From NCBI RefSeq assembly GCF_009905435.1, contig NZ_JAAAMT010000021.1, positions 1 to 64,000 of the forward strand: DNA of 64,000 nt, read 5' to 3'. Positions 41,793 to 49,506 of this stretch are shown here, piece after piece. A program made the translations under genes and the position numbers. The notes beneath the pieces are model-generated. The model worked only from the letters and a program-made list of their open reading frames with translations, was not told the DNA's origin and made no database searches. The number at the start of each line of letters is the position of its first letter. Position 1 is the stretch's first letter. This stretch comes from Pseudomonas sp. R5(2019) (GTDB lineage Bacteria > Pseudomonadota > Gammaproteobacteria > Pseudomonadales > Pseudomonadaceae).

Positions 41793-42377
41793 ATGAGCCG
41801 CGTATTCGTTTATGCCCGTGTCAGCACTGAAGACCAGACCACTGACAACCAGGTGCAGGAGGTACGGGCCGCAGGCTTCGCTGTCGAGCCTCAGCGTGTG
41901 ATCGTGGAAACGATCTCGGGCGGCACGGTAGCTATGGAGCGCCCCGGCTTCCAGAAGCTGGTAGAGCGCCTGGAGAGTTCGGACGTACTCATCGTCACCA
42001 AGCTGGACAGGCTTGGCAGATCCGCCATCGATGTGCAGACCACGGTGAAGTCACTGGCTGATCGTGGGGTCAAGGTTCACTGCCTGGCCTTGGGCGGTGC
42101 CGACCTGACCAGTTCGGCGGGCAAGATGACGATGACTGTCCTGGCCGCTGTCGCAGAGTTCGAGCGTGATCTGATCATCGAGCGGACCCAGGCCGGGTTG
42201 GCGAGAGCGAAGGCAGAAGGCAGGAAGCTGGGCCGACCCGTAGCCACCGGCACTACTGCGCAGGTGCAGCGGCTGAAGGCTGAAGGTAAGTCACAGCGGG
42301 AAGTGGTCGAGAGTTCAGGACTGAGCATCGCCACGGTGAAAAGGCACTGGAGCCCAGCCCATAGGGTACGGTGCTAG
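41793..42377 (+). CDS. Serine recombinase (resolvase/invertase family)
   Basis: A 194-residue small serine recombinase: nucleophile S11 in VYARVSTEDQ, the active-site arginines in TKLDRLGRSAID, the E-helix TVLAAVAEFERDLIIERTQ, and a C-terminal helix-turn-helix (KSQREVVESSGLSIATVKRH). Such enzymes resolve cointegrates or invert segments. AGGAG precedes the ATG. The res-like site upstream suggests a resolvase that also represses its own gene. It marks the probable right end of the P4-like part. Confidence 0.9.
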   Translation: MSRVFVYARVSTEDQTTDNQVQEVRAAGFAVEPQRVIVETISGGTVAMERPGFQKLVERLESSDVLIVTKLDRLGRSAIDVQTTVKSLADRGVKVHCLALGGADLTSSAGKMTMTVLAAVAEFERDLIIERTQAGLARAKAEGRKLGRPVATGTTAQVQRLKAEGKSQREVVESSGLSIATVKRHWSPAHRVRC

Positions 42378-42795
42378 AACGCGCAGGGGGCTTGAGAAGG
42401 TGAGGATGAAACTGACAGAACAACCCAAACCACGCCTGATGACGTTGTTGAACTTGGCTGAGAGAAGGCCAGCTAATCGCTCAAACCGGCGCAGGCCGGG
42501 CGAAATCAGGCGTTTACAGGTCGAAATAATCTGTAATCTGTTCGAGGTTGACCTGAGTTTGACGCGGTTTCAGCCTGCTGTAGGATAGCTGCCCCTTATA
42601 CAAGAGGAGCATCCGGCTAGACCGGCTCTTTATGGACAGTCATAGTTGTCGATATCTTGAATCTTCAACAGCACACGTCCCCCTGTGTGCTACCACCGCC
42701 ACACCCAATACTTCCTTCGCCCTTGCCAAAGCCGAGCCTTCGTTGGCACTGATGCCTGCATTTGCCCAACACGCAGTCGATCAACGAGGTAGTCA
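42378..42795. other. Intergenic stretch without a convincing gene
   Basis: A 60-codon frame at 42406-42588 has a fair ribosome-binding site (AGGTGAGG) but no recognisable sequence, so I leave it uncalled. A 7-bp hairpin (AGCACAC / GTGTGCT, 42670-42691) lies in the leader of the DUF21/CBS gene. The right end of the integrase element may fall here, but no repeat of the left boundary was found. Confidence 0.4.
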
Positions 42796-44109
42796 ATGGA
42801 AATCATGATTCTCATCGGTCTGATTGTGCTGAACGGCATTTTCGCAATGTCTGAGATCGCACTGGTCACCGCCCGTAAAGCACGTCTCATGAAGCTGGCC
42901 GCAGATGGGGATAACGCAGCATCTGTTGCCCTCAAACTGGGGGAGGATCCCACCAAGTTCCTTTCGACCATCCAGATTGGTATCACCTCCATTGGTATCC
43001 TGAACGGTATTTTCGGTGAAGCAGTGCTGGCTGCACCGCTTTCGCAATGGTTGCAATCGTTTAATGTGCCGGAAAGTGTTGCAAGCATTGGTGCAACGGC
43101 TGCTGTTGTCATAGTTGTCACCTACGTTTCGATCGTGGTCGGAGAGCTGGTTCCCAAGCGCATTGGCCAAATCAGTCCGGAACCTATCGCGCGACTCGTT
43201 GCACGCCCAATGCAGGTACTGGCGCTCATTACACGCCCATTTGTGGTGCTGTTGACAGTGTCTACGCATGCATTGCTTCGCCTATTGGGTGTCAAGCAAA
43301 ACAATCAGAGCGGCGTCACGGAAGAAGAAATCCACGCCATGCTCGAAGAAGGGTCTGAGGCAGGCGTCATTGAACAGCATCAACATGAAATGGTGCGAAA
43401 TGTATTCCGACTCGATGACCGTCAACTGGGCTCGCTGATGGCTCCACGCTCGGATGTCGTTTTCATTGATGTCCAGCGCCCCGCCGAAGAAAACCTAAAA
43501 ATTCTGATTGAGTCTGAGCACTCGCGTTTCCCGGTCTGCGATGGTCGACTCGATAAACTTATCGGTGTTATCCACGCTAAGCAGGCCCTGGCCCGCGTGG
43601 CAAAAGGTGAAACTCCAGACTACTCGGCAAACCTCCAACCCTGTGTGTATGTCCCCGAAACACTGACAGGCATGGAGTTGCTGGAGCAGTTTCGTGCCAA
43701 CGATATGCAGATGGCATTTGTCATTGACGAGTATGGAGAGATTGAAGGCCTGGTGACCCTGCAAGATGTCCTAGAAGCCGTCACAGGTGAGTTCACACCC
43801 CGTAACGCGGACGACTCCTGGGCAGTGCAACGTGCTGATGGCTCATGGCTGCTGGATGGCGCTATTCCAATTCCTGAGATGAAAGACCGCCTTGAACTCA
43901 AGACCGTGCCTGAGGAAGACAAGGGCCGTTATCACACTATCAGTGGGATGATAATGCTGTTGCTTGGGCGTGTGCCCTCGACAGGAAACAGTGTGGACTG
44001 GAATGGATGGCGCTTCGAGATCGTCGACATGGACGACAAGCGAATTGATAAAGTACTTGCCACTCCGATTGTGAATGGGGAAGCAAGCGAAGAAACCATC
44101 CAGCAGTAA
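42796..44109 (+). CDS. DUF21/CBS-pair/CorC-HlyC membrane protein (hemolysin-family, YtfL-like)
   Basis: A 437-residue protein with the N-terminal DUF21 membrane domain (LIVLNGIFAMSEIALVTARK, about residues 8-27; four hydrophobic segments), a CBS-domain pair (near 205-330: HSRFPVCDGRLDKLIGVIHA and DMQMAFVIDEYGEIEGLVTL) and a CorC/HlyC transporter-associated domain (LLDGAIPIPEMKDRLEL). Relatives move Mg2+/Co2+ or polyamines. GAGG precedes the ATG. Codon use is less GC-rich than that of the chromosomal genes, as in the surrounding island. A 90-bp diverged copy of its CBS part is found at 45462. Confidence 0.85.
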   Translation: MEIMILIGLIVLNGIFAMSEIALVTARKARLMKLAADGDNAASVALKLGEDPTKFLSTIQIGITSIGILNGIFGEAVLAAPLSQWLQSFNVPESVASIGATAAVVIVVTYVSIVVGELVPKRIGQISPEPIARLVARPMQVLALITRPFVVLLTVSTHALLRLLGVKQNNQSGVTEEEIHAMLEEGSEAGVIEQHQHEMVRNVFRLDDRQLGSLMAPRSDVVFIDVQRPAEENLKILIESEHSRFPVCDGRLDKLIGVIHAKQALARVAKGETPDYSANLQPCVYVPETLTGMELLEQFRANDMQMAFVIDEYGEIEGLVTLQDVLEAVTGEFTPRNADDSWAVQRADGSWLLDGAIPIPEMKDRLELKTVPEEDKGRYHTISGMIMLLLGRVPSTGNSVDWNGWRFEIVDMDDKRIDKVLATPIVNGEASEETIQQ

Positions 44110-44367
44110 GTGGTGCACAACGTTTAGTCTGACCGCGCTTTAAGCAACCGCCGCCCTCAGAGCGCCACCTTGTTCAGAAGGCTCCTGAGGGAGGTGTTGC
44201 TTGGCGGGAAGAGTAGAGGTAATTACCACCGTTGCAAAAGTGCCCCAGCATTTTCCAATGGTGGGCTTGTTCCTGAAGCACAAACTCGCTGGAAAGTGCC
44301 ATCGAGGCAGATTCGCTTTCTTCGAAACCTTTCATACTCAAAGCAGCCCAAACTGAAATTTTCTGCT
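44110..44367. other. Intergenic stretch with an imperfect palindrome
   Basis: AAGCAAC...CCCTCAG and CTGAGGG...GTTGCTT (about 44141-44202) can pair with a loop, in the manner of the attC-like palindromes further on. An 89-codon frame at 44170 has no ribosome-binding site or known family. Nothing else is seen. Confidence 0.35.
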
Positions 44368-44471
44368 AATCACCTGGCGGCCGATGATGTCAGTCGCGCA
44401 TGGATCCTGATGTCGCGACAATCACCTGGCGGCCGATGATGTCAGTCGCGCATGGATCCTGATGTCGCGAC
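44368..44471. repeat. Perfect 52-bp tandem duplication
   Basis: The segment starting AATCACCTGGCGGCCGATGA occurs twice in direct order (44368-44419 and 44420-44471) without a mismatch, so it is recent. The stretch up to 44616 otherwise holds no gene. Confidence 0.9.
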
Positions 44472-44616
44472 ATGTGGGTGAAAGACTAGGATTGTCAATG
44501 CGCAGTATGGTTCGCACATAGTGCTCCAACGAGCAGTGAAAACTCTTGAAATAGCTGTTTTTTGACATCGCTCAGGCCGCTTCCGATGATGTGCGCATCC
44601 AGCCATGAGGCATTGA

Positions 44617-45291
44617 GTGAACACTATGCAACCTGAAGAGAAGAACCTGATTGATGGACTTTTTTCCCGCCTGCGTGCTGTGGAGGAGCAATCCGTACCG
44701 CGAGAGTCCCAGGCCGACGCATTTATCAGCGAGCATGTTGCTCGTCAGCCTGCAGCACCGTACTACATGGCGCAGGCTATCATCGTGCAGGAAAATGTTA
44801 TCCAACAGCTGGACGCTCGTATCAAGGAACAGGAAGCGGAGATCGACGCTCTCAAGCGTGCCCAGAGCGGTTCACAGCAGAACAGTGGCGGCTTCCTAGC
44901 CGGCTTGTTTGGCGGTCGCAGCCAGCCTCAGTCAGTCGAGAGCCCATCGACCAATTCATTAGCTAGCAACTCCGGAGCACAAAAGTCTCTTGCCGGGGGG
45001 CGTTTCGGACAGCAACCAAGTGTAGGTCAGCAGCCAGGGTTCGGCCAGCGTGGTATGCCAACGCAAGGTGGTGGCTTCCTCTCGGGTGCCTTGCAAACGG
45101 CTGCTGGTGTGGCTGGGGGGATGGTGCTTGGTAACATGCTGATGGATATGTTCCAAGACGAGGATGCTGATCAACTCGCTAGCCAAGACCGTGCCGAAGA
45201 GCCCCAAGTGGCTCAAGAGGATCCCGCATCAGACGAGTATTATGCTGACAATGGCTTCTTCGATGGTGGAGACGACGAAGAGTTTGTTTGA
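44617..45291 (+). CDS. DUF2076 family protein
   Basis: A 224-residue protein with the DUF2076 start (EEKNLIDGLFSRLRAVEEQS), a helical segment that continues to about residue 85 (YYMAQAIIVQENVIQQLDAR), then a glycine/glutamine-rich low-complexity stretch (about 85-170) with a short hydrophobic GGFLSGALQTAAGVAGGMVL, and an acidic end. Function unknown. GTG 44617 has GAGG six bases before; ATG 44626, three codons in, aligns better with the family start. An attC-like palindrome follows the stop directly, so the gene may be a captured cassette. Confidence 0.8.
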   Translation: MNTMQPEEKNLIDGLFSRLRAVEEQSVPRESQADAFISEHVARQPAAPYYMAQAIIVQENVIQQLDARIKEQEAEIDALKRAQSGSQQNSGGFLAGLFGGRSQPQSVESPSTNSLASNSGAQKSLAGGRFGQQPSVGQQPGFGQRGMPTQGGGFLSGALQTAAGVAGGMVLGNMLMDMFQDEDADQLASQDRAEEPQVAQEDPASDEYYADNGFFDGGDDEEFV

Positions 45292-45346
45292 TCCCGCAAA
45301 ATGAGCCTTCCGTGCCGGCCTTCATGGCCGGCGCAGTTTGTTAGGT
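45292..45346 (+). repeat. attC-like site 1
   Basis: Directly after the DUF2076 stop: left box CCGCAAAATGAGCC, a stem GTGCCGGCC / GGCCGGCGC around TTCAT, and right box GCGCAGTTT ending in GTTAGGT, which fits the integron core consensus GTTRRRY. The left core (RYYYAAC) is degenerate. Confidence 0.45.
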
Positions 45347-45461
45347 GCGTCAGGCATGGCGCGTTGCGCGCAAGCACAACCAGTTCGCTATAGTGACCAC
45401 GCTGGTGGCTTGGAGCTGAAAGCCCTCTGCACACCCGGCAAGGGGAAGTGTTAGCCAGAAG

Positions 45462-45551
45462 CATTAACGTCCACCGCCCCGCCGAAGAAAACCTAAAAAT
45501 TCTGATTGAGTCTGAGCAATCGCGCTTACCGGTCGGTGATGGTCCGCTCGG
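45462..45551 (+). pseudogene. 90-bp fragment copied from the DUF21/CBS gene
   Basis: CCGCCGAAGAAAACCTAAAA and its surroundings repeat 43464-43552 of the intact gene with roughly a dozen mismatches. It ends exactly where the 27-bp inverted repeat begins. It codes for nothing on its own. Confidence 0.85.
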
Positions 45552-45681
45552 TAGCTGTAGCGGCTTGCAATCGAAAACCCGCTGGCTCGCTTTCGTCAGT
45601 CGCAGATAATCTGAGCTCAAATTCGCGTTGATTGCGAGCCCGACCGTTTTCGATTGCAAGCCGCTACAGCTAGGCGTTATG
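45552..45681. repeat. Long palindrome, perfect 27-bp arms, attC-like right end
   Basis: Arms 45552-45578 (TAGCTGTAGCGGCTTGCAAT...) and 45646-45672 are perfectly complementary with a 67-base loop that has smaller pairings; GGCGTTATGC follows the right arm. Size and ending resemble long attC sites, though GTTATGC departs from GTTRRRY in one base and no left core is seen. Confidence 0.5.
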
Positions 45682-45779
45682 CAGCAAAGTGGCTTTTGCG
45701 AAGTGTGGCCCCACGGGGGATGTGCAAACGACAGCTTTCGGCCCAGACTGTGTAAAAACGTCTTTGAAGGTATAGATTA

Positions 45780-46358
45780 ATGACTGCTCGGATTGGTCAG
45801 CCAAAAACCGGGGGTAGAAAGCGCGGTTCCGTAGACCGGGAACAGCGCAAGGTTCTGACCGACAAGATGGCGGCGGACCTGATGTGGTGCTATGCCAAGC
45901 TGGGCGGGCGGGCTTGGCTGCTGGAGTTCGCCAAGGATCAACCGGGTGAATTTCTTCGCCAAGGATTGAGTCGGCTTTTTCCGCCGCCGCAACGAGACGA
46001 TATTCCTGACGTTTTGGTTCAGCAACAATTTAACTCGGGCCTGACCGATTTTGAAGCGGCTCGACGCGTGGCTTTTTGTCTGGCAAAAGCCGCCTACGAG
46101 CAGAAGGCCCTTGAACCTGTGCCCAAGATCACCCCGCAGGAAGCCTGCCGAGTGCCCCACCCCGACACCCCGCCACTTCTCCAGCCTGAAGTCGTCGAAG
46201 ATCCCGAGCGCACCAAATGGGCCAGTGAGCTACACCTGTCCGATGAAGAGCGCAGGGATCGCCGCCTGATCGAGCAGACGCAGAATGCGACGCTTGCAAC
46301 CTATAGCGGCAGCTCAGCCGAACAGGCGCTGGCAGCGGTCAAGAAATCGTTGTTGTAG
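45780..46358 (+). CDS. Unknown protein, phage/plasmid-type N-terminus
   Basis: A 192-residue soluble protein. The start (GQPKTGGRKRGSVDREQRKV) resembles the basic N-terminal motif seen in many phage and plasmid proteins, including small terminase-like ones; then LGGRAWLLEFAKDQPGEFLR. The second half is polar and helical. GAAGG precedes the ATG. No function can be given. It is flanked by palindromes on both sides (45552-45681 and 46445-46493). Confidence 0.6.
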   Translation: MTARIGQPKTGGRKRGSVDREQRKVLTDKMAADLMWCYAKLGGRAWLLEFAKDQPGEFLRQGLSRLFPPPQRDDIPDVLVQQQFNSGLTDFEAARRVAFCLAKAAYEQKALEPVPKITPQEACRVPHPDTPPLLQPEVVEDPERTKWASELHLSDEERRDRRLIEQTQNATLATYSGSSAEQALAAVKKSLL

Positions 46359-46444
46359 GGCGATGCTCGGTGAAATCCAAGATCAGTCACAAGGGTATGC
46401 GGCTGTGGTTTTCGCCCAGCTGCTTTACGCAAACGGCAACTCCG

Positions 46445-46493
46445 ACAAAATCGATTCAGCAAGGGTCGCTGGCCCTTGCTGAAACGATTTTGT
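46445..46493. repeat. Hairpin with 21-bp arms
   Basis: ACAAAATCGATTCAGCAAGGG and CCCTTGCTGAAACGATTTTGT pair in 20 of 21 positions around a 7-base loop. It has no T run on either strand beyond those in the arm, so it is not a plain terminator. It lies between two oppositely oriented genes of the cassette-like zone. Confidence 0.7.
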
Positions 46494-46557
46494 GAGATCG
46501 ACGATTTGACCAGAAAAACAGGTCGAGGGCTGGATGAACGAAGGCTGACAGGTCTTT

Positions 46558-46611
46558 GGGCAACTGAGTGGTGGCGCCGGTACGGCGTCCACCTTGAACG
46601 ACTTGTTAGGT
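46558..46611 (-). repeat. attC-like site 2 (minus orientation)
   Basis: On the minus strand: ACCTAAC (fits RYYYAAC), then AAGTCGTTCAAGG, a stem GGTGG(A)CGCCG / CGGCGCCACC with one bulged A around TAC, and ACTCAGTTG. CTAACAA-TCGTTCAAG is the typical left box of many integron cassettes, and the bulged base is a hallmark of attC. The right core (GTTGCCC) is degenerate. The stop codon of the membrane-protein gene lies inside the core. Confidence 0.55.
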
Positions 46612-46983
46612 AGACCAAGCCTTTGTTAGCGCACCGACAACGAATATGACTACCACAAAGGCCAACTGATAAAAGGGGAGTACGATAAATAATAATCCGC
46701 TTTGTGGATCAGGCTGCGCAAAGAACCCAAGCCAAAACAGGTACAACCCGAACATCAAGACTGCCAAGGTTGAAACAACCAAGACCGCTGGCCAATACCC
46801 ACTCGCCGTGGCTCGACGCGCGAGCATAAATAGTGCCGCATACGGCGAAGCAGCCCAAACCATTACCAGAGCCAAGAATGTAAACGACCCTGAATCAGAG
46901 CCTTGGGCGGCATAGGCAGTCAGACCTAGCGTTAAGAGGCCCCCCAGAATTGCGATGGCTTGTGCAATGGTTTTGAGGAGCAT
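46606..46983 (-). CDS. Small four-helix membrane protein, cassette-like
   Basis: A 125-residue inner-membrane protein with four hydrophobic segments (e.g. AIAILGGLLTLGLTAYAAQG; LLFIVLPFYQLAFVVVIFVV). No family recognised. ATG 46983 lies 20 bases after GTTAGGT (47003-47009 on the minus strand), and the TAA is part of the following ACCTAAC core, so the gene is tightly enclosed between two integron-type core sites, as in a gene cassette. About 400 bp in all, a normal cassette size. Confidence 0.6.
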   Translation of the reverse strand: MLLKTIAQAIAILGGLLTLGLTAYAAQGSDSGSFTFLALVMVWAASPYAALFMLARRATASGYWPAVLVVSTLAVLMFGLYLFWLGFFAQPDPQSGLLFIVLPFYQLAFVVVIFVVGALTKAWST

Positions 46984-47022
46984 GCTTACACTCTCTGGGC
47001 GCACCTAACTAACCTTCAACGT

Positions 47023-47256
47023 CTAGGCTGTGGGAGCCTGATCTGTACGACACCATCTCACATCGGTGACGCCGAATTGTTCAGCCGATTGGCAAATAGA
47101 AGCGTAACTACCCACCCAACTCGACACGCCTTCGCGCAAAGCGACACCTGAATGGAGCAGCGCGTAATACACCGCATCGTGTCCGCAGAGATTGTTTTCG
47201 AAGCACCGCATGACTACCTGTTTGCCTTGATAGGTGTAGCTGATCGTATATGCCAT
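47023..47256 (-). CDS. DUF6555-like small protein
   Basis: A 77-residue protein. The layout YTISYTYQGKQ... at the start and EQFGVTDVRWCRTD near the end resembles a small Pseudomonas family (DUF6555), whose members begin with YxIxYxxxGE and end with FGIxxVxW. GGGAAGAG precedes the ATG. The stop is followed by GTTAGTTAGGTGCG, an attC-like core. Function unknown. Confidence 0.5.
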   Translation of the reverse strand: MAYTISYTYQGKQVVMRCFENNLCGHDAVYYALLHSGVALREGVSSWVGSYASICQSAEQFGVTDVRWCRTDQAPTA

Positions 47257-47454
47257 GACTCTTCCCTGCGTAAAGGCAAATGGCCAGCTATCAGGATAGT
47301 CAATCGCGTGGTGTCACCATCGGTCGTTCCGACCAGCGTCAACCGCCCCGAGCTGAAACGCCAAGGGCTTGCATCGCTCCGTTGGCGACCGGGGCGCACA
47401 CGACCTTTTTGCAGGCTACGCTTGCAGGGGGGTGTCAGAGTAGGAGCAGGGCCA

Positions 47455-47541
47455 GTGGAAAAGTTTGCTGCGATGGTCATCATATCGGTCTGTGTCGTTG
47501 TCTCTGCGGGTATCTGGGCGAGCTACTTGGCGACACCCTAG
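47455..47541 (+). CDS. Tiny single-helix membrane protein, copy 1
   Basis: A 28-residue frame from GTG 47455 (GGAG nine bases upstream): a short charged start EKFAAM followed by one membrane helix (VIISVCVVVSAGIWASYLA). It is clearly paralogous to the ORF at 47607 both in DNA and protein. Whether it is translated is open, because it lacks the ATG that copy 2 has. Confidence 0.35.
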   Translation: MEKFAAMVIISVCVVVSAGIWASYLATP

Positions 47542-47606
47542 CTAGGAAACCCCAGCCTTCACCCAAGGCACTAGGCTTGCAGGAACCCTCCTATCAGGAA
47601 AGCGAT

Positions 47607-47720
47607 ATGCAGCCAGTGAACAGGTTTGCTGCGATGGTCTTGGTGCTCGTCTGTCTCATTGTCGCGGCAGGCGTCTGGGTGAGTTACTTCCTTGATCGAA
47701 GCCCTGTGTTGGTGCCCTGA
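47607..47720 (+). CDS. Tiny single-helix membrane protein, copy 2
   Basis: A 37-residue protein: MQPVNRFAAM, then a membrane helix (VLVLVCLIVAAGVWVSYFL) and a short tail. AGGAAAG precedes ATG 47607. The pattern RFAAMVxxxVCxxVxAGxWxSY is shared with the ORF at 47455, so the pair arose by tandem duplication. Size and shape are those of small regulatory or type-I-toxin-like membrane peptides, but there is no antisense RNA evidence. Confidence 0.45.
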   Translation: MQPVNRFAAMVLVLVCLIVAAGVWVSYFLDRSPVLVP

Positions 47721-47800
47721 CCCGACCAACGGGTAGCCATTGTGGTAACCAGAAGGTGGCATATTGCCACACTCCGGTGTTTACGCGGCCTGTAGCGATG

Positions 47801-48451
47801 TTATGCGCAGTAGCCATAACGGCGTGAGGTTTGCTTCACATGGTGCTCGGGGTTTTCCGGGATGTCTTCCGTTCGCACGTTGCCCAACCGGTCCAGCCAG
47901 GCCGCACCCATTTCCAGTATCAGGGGCGTCTCGTCGCCGCGGATGTCCAGCGCGTCGAGCAATGTCTGACCATCGACGATCGCGGCGATACCCTGTGGGT
48001 CACTGTAGAGTCGGTAGTAAAGCATCGAGCTGTCCGGCGTCGTCGGGTTGCCCTGGCGCAACCAGAACTTGCCGTCATGGAAGTTGGCCGGATCCAGCGG
48101 CGCAGACATCACGCCTTCCAGCGAGCTGCAGTACATTCGGTTGTTGCGCACCAGGGTCAAGGACCGCAGGTAGGTTTCGCTGACCACGCCCATGCGCAGG
48201 GTGGAAAGCGCGGCGTCACAAGGCTGGCCGGCCAGGTAGCGGATCTTGCCCGCAGCGGCGCTCACCCGGTCCATGACCGCTTCGGTCTTGTGCAGCCCCA
48301 TAATGGTCGCCTTGGTGGCGCTTTGCGCCAGGGATCTGTCGACTTGCGTATACAAAACCAGCAGCCCGGCGACAATCGGGGTCAAGCCTACCGCAATGGA
48401 AACGAACAGGAGCTTGCGTTTATCGCGAACGCTGGTGCGTAGTGGTGTCAT
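47801..48451 (-). pseudogene. 5' fragment of a CSS-motif c-di-GMP phosphodiesterase gene
   Basis: The 216 codons encode an N-terminal membrane helix (LLFVSIAVGLTPIVAGLLVL) and a periplasmic CSS-motif domain (GQPCDAALSTLRMGVV; CSSLEG), the sensor half of Pseudomonas EAL phosphodiesterases whose cysteines are controlled by DSB proteins. The second membrane helix and the EAL domain are absent: the frame runs into GTTATGCGCAG and stops at 47801. AAGGGAA precedes the ATG. So the catalytic half has been cut off at the right boundary of the island. Confidence 0.75.
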
Positions 48452-48619
48452 GGCATTCCCTTATGTTGGATGAAAAGTGCCGCCTTCCCTGGCGCCGCAA
48501 CGGCAGGGTGCAGGCTCACTTCATCGAGCATAAGGTCAAGCCTGGGCGGCTTCGAGACGATCAATGTGGCCTTCTTAAGCACACGGCGTGGGCACTTTCG
48601 CCGCTACCGGTCGGAGCAC

Positions 48620-49315
48620 CTATCGAATGCCGAGTCTGGCCAGCACTTTCTCGGCAACGGCCTTGCTGGACGCCGGATTCTGGCCGGTGATCAATCTTCC
48701 TTCCTTCGAGTCGACGACGACATAGGATGCCCACGGGTCTTCGGCCTTGCTGTACAAGCCGCCACGTGCCTCCAGTTCATTTTCTGTGAGAAAAGGTACA
48801 TCCTTATCCAGTTCAACCAGTTTTTCTTCGGTATTGGAGAAGCCGGTGACTTCCCGATCCTTGAGCAGCAGGGAGTTGTCGGAAAGCTTGATGTTCAGCA
48901 GGCCCACGGCGCCGTGGCAGACCGATGCAACGATACCGCCGCGCTCGAAGATGTCGCGCGCCAGGGTTTGCAGCGCGGTGTTGTTGGGGAAATCCCAGAT
49001 CACGCCGTGACCGCCGGTGTAATAGATCGCCGCATAGTCGCTGGCCTTGACCTGGCCAGGCGCGAAGGTGGCGCCCAGGCGGTTCATGCATTTCTTGTCC
49101 TGGTACCACGCCCATTCGGCTTCATCAGCCATGTTCATGCTTTTAGGGTCAATGGGGACATAGCCGCCTGCAGGGCTGACAAAATCCACCTGAACGCCCT
49201 TGGCTTCCACCGCCTCGACAAAGTGCACGGCTTCGCCCAGCCAAAGCCCGGTGGCACGGTTATGTTCAGGGTATTTGGCGGTGTTGGTTACAACCACCAG
49301 TATTTTTGTGCTCAT
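48620..49315 (-). CDS. DJ-1/PfpI family protein (class I glutamine-amidotransferase-like)
   Basis: A 231-residue cytoplasmic protein of the larger, Hsp31-like DJ-1 branch: TKILVVVTNTAKYPEHNRAT, the glutamate in GLWLGEAVHFV, and the nucleophile elbow ASVCHGAVGLLN with its catalytic cysteine. Relatives are glyoxalase III or deglycase/chaperone-like proteins acting on methylglyoxal. AAGGAG precedes ATG 49315; a longer frame upstream is not used. Single gene. Confidence 0.87.
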   Translation of the reverse strand: MSTKILVVVTNTAKYPEHNRATGLWLGEAVHFVEAVEAKGVQVDFVSPAGGYVPIDPKSMNMADEAEWAWYQDKKCMNRLGATFAPGQVKASDYAAIYYTGGHGVIWDFPNNTALQTLARDIFERGGIVASVCHGAVGLLNIKLSDNSLLLKDREVTGFSNTEEKLVELDKDVPFLTENELEARGGLYSKAEDPWASYVVVDSKEGRLITGQNPASSKAVAEKVLARLGIR

Positions 49316-49506
49316 TGGCGCTCTCCTTGAGTGGACGGCAGTTCCATTACCCAAAAAAGCCGGTCGGCAAAGCGTATAAAGCATAGCTCCGTTATGTAAT
49401 GAGTCACGTTCCGGTCGTCTGCCGGTTTTTTTCAAATGAAGCGGTGTTGTTGACGCTGGCAGTCTGCTAATTTCCTGAAATATTTCATCACAGGAAGGAA
49501 CCCCGT

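Noticed and set aside
42602..42795. Metal-sensing riboswitch (yybP-ykoY or M-box) before the DUF21/CBS gene
   Set aside because: Only a 7-bp hairpin is visible; the conserved core sequences of these riboswitches are not found.
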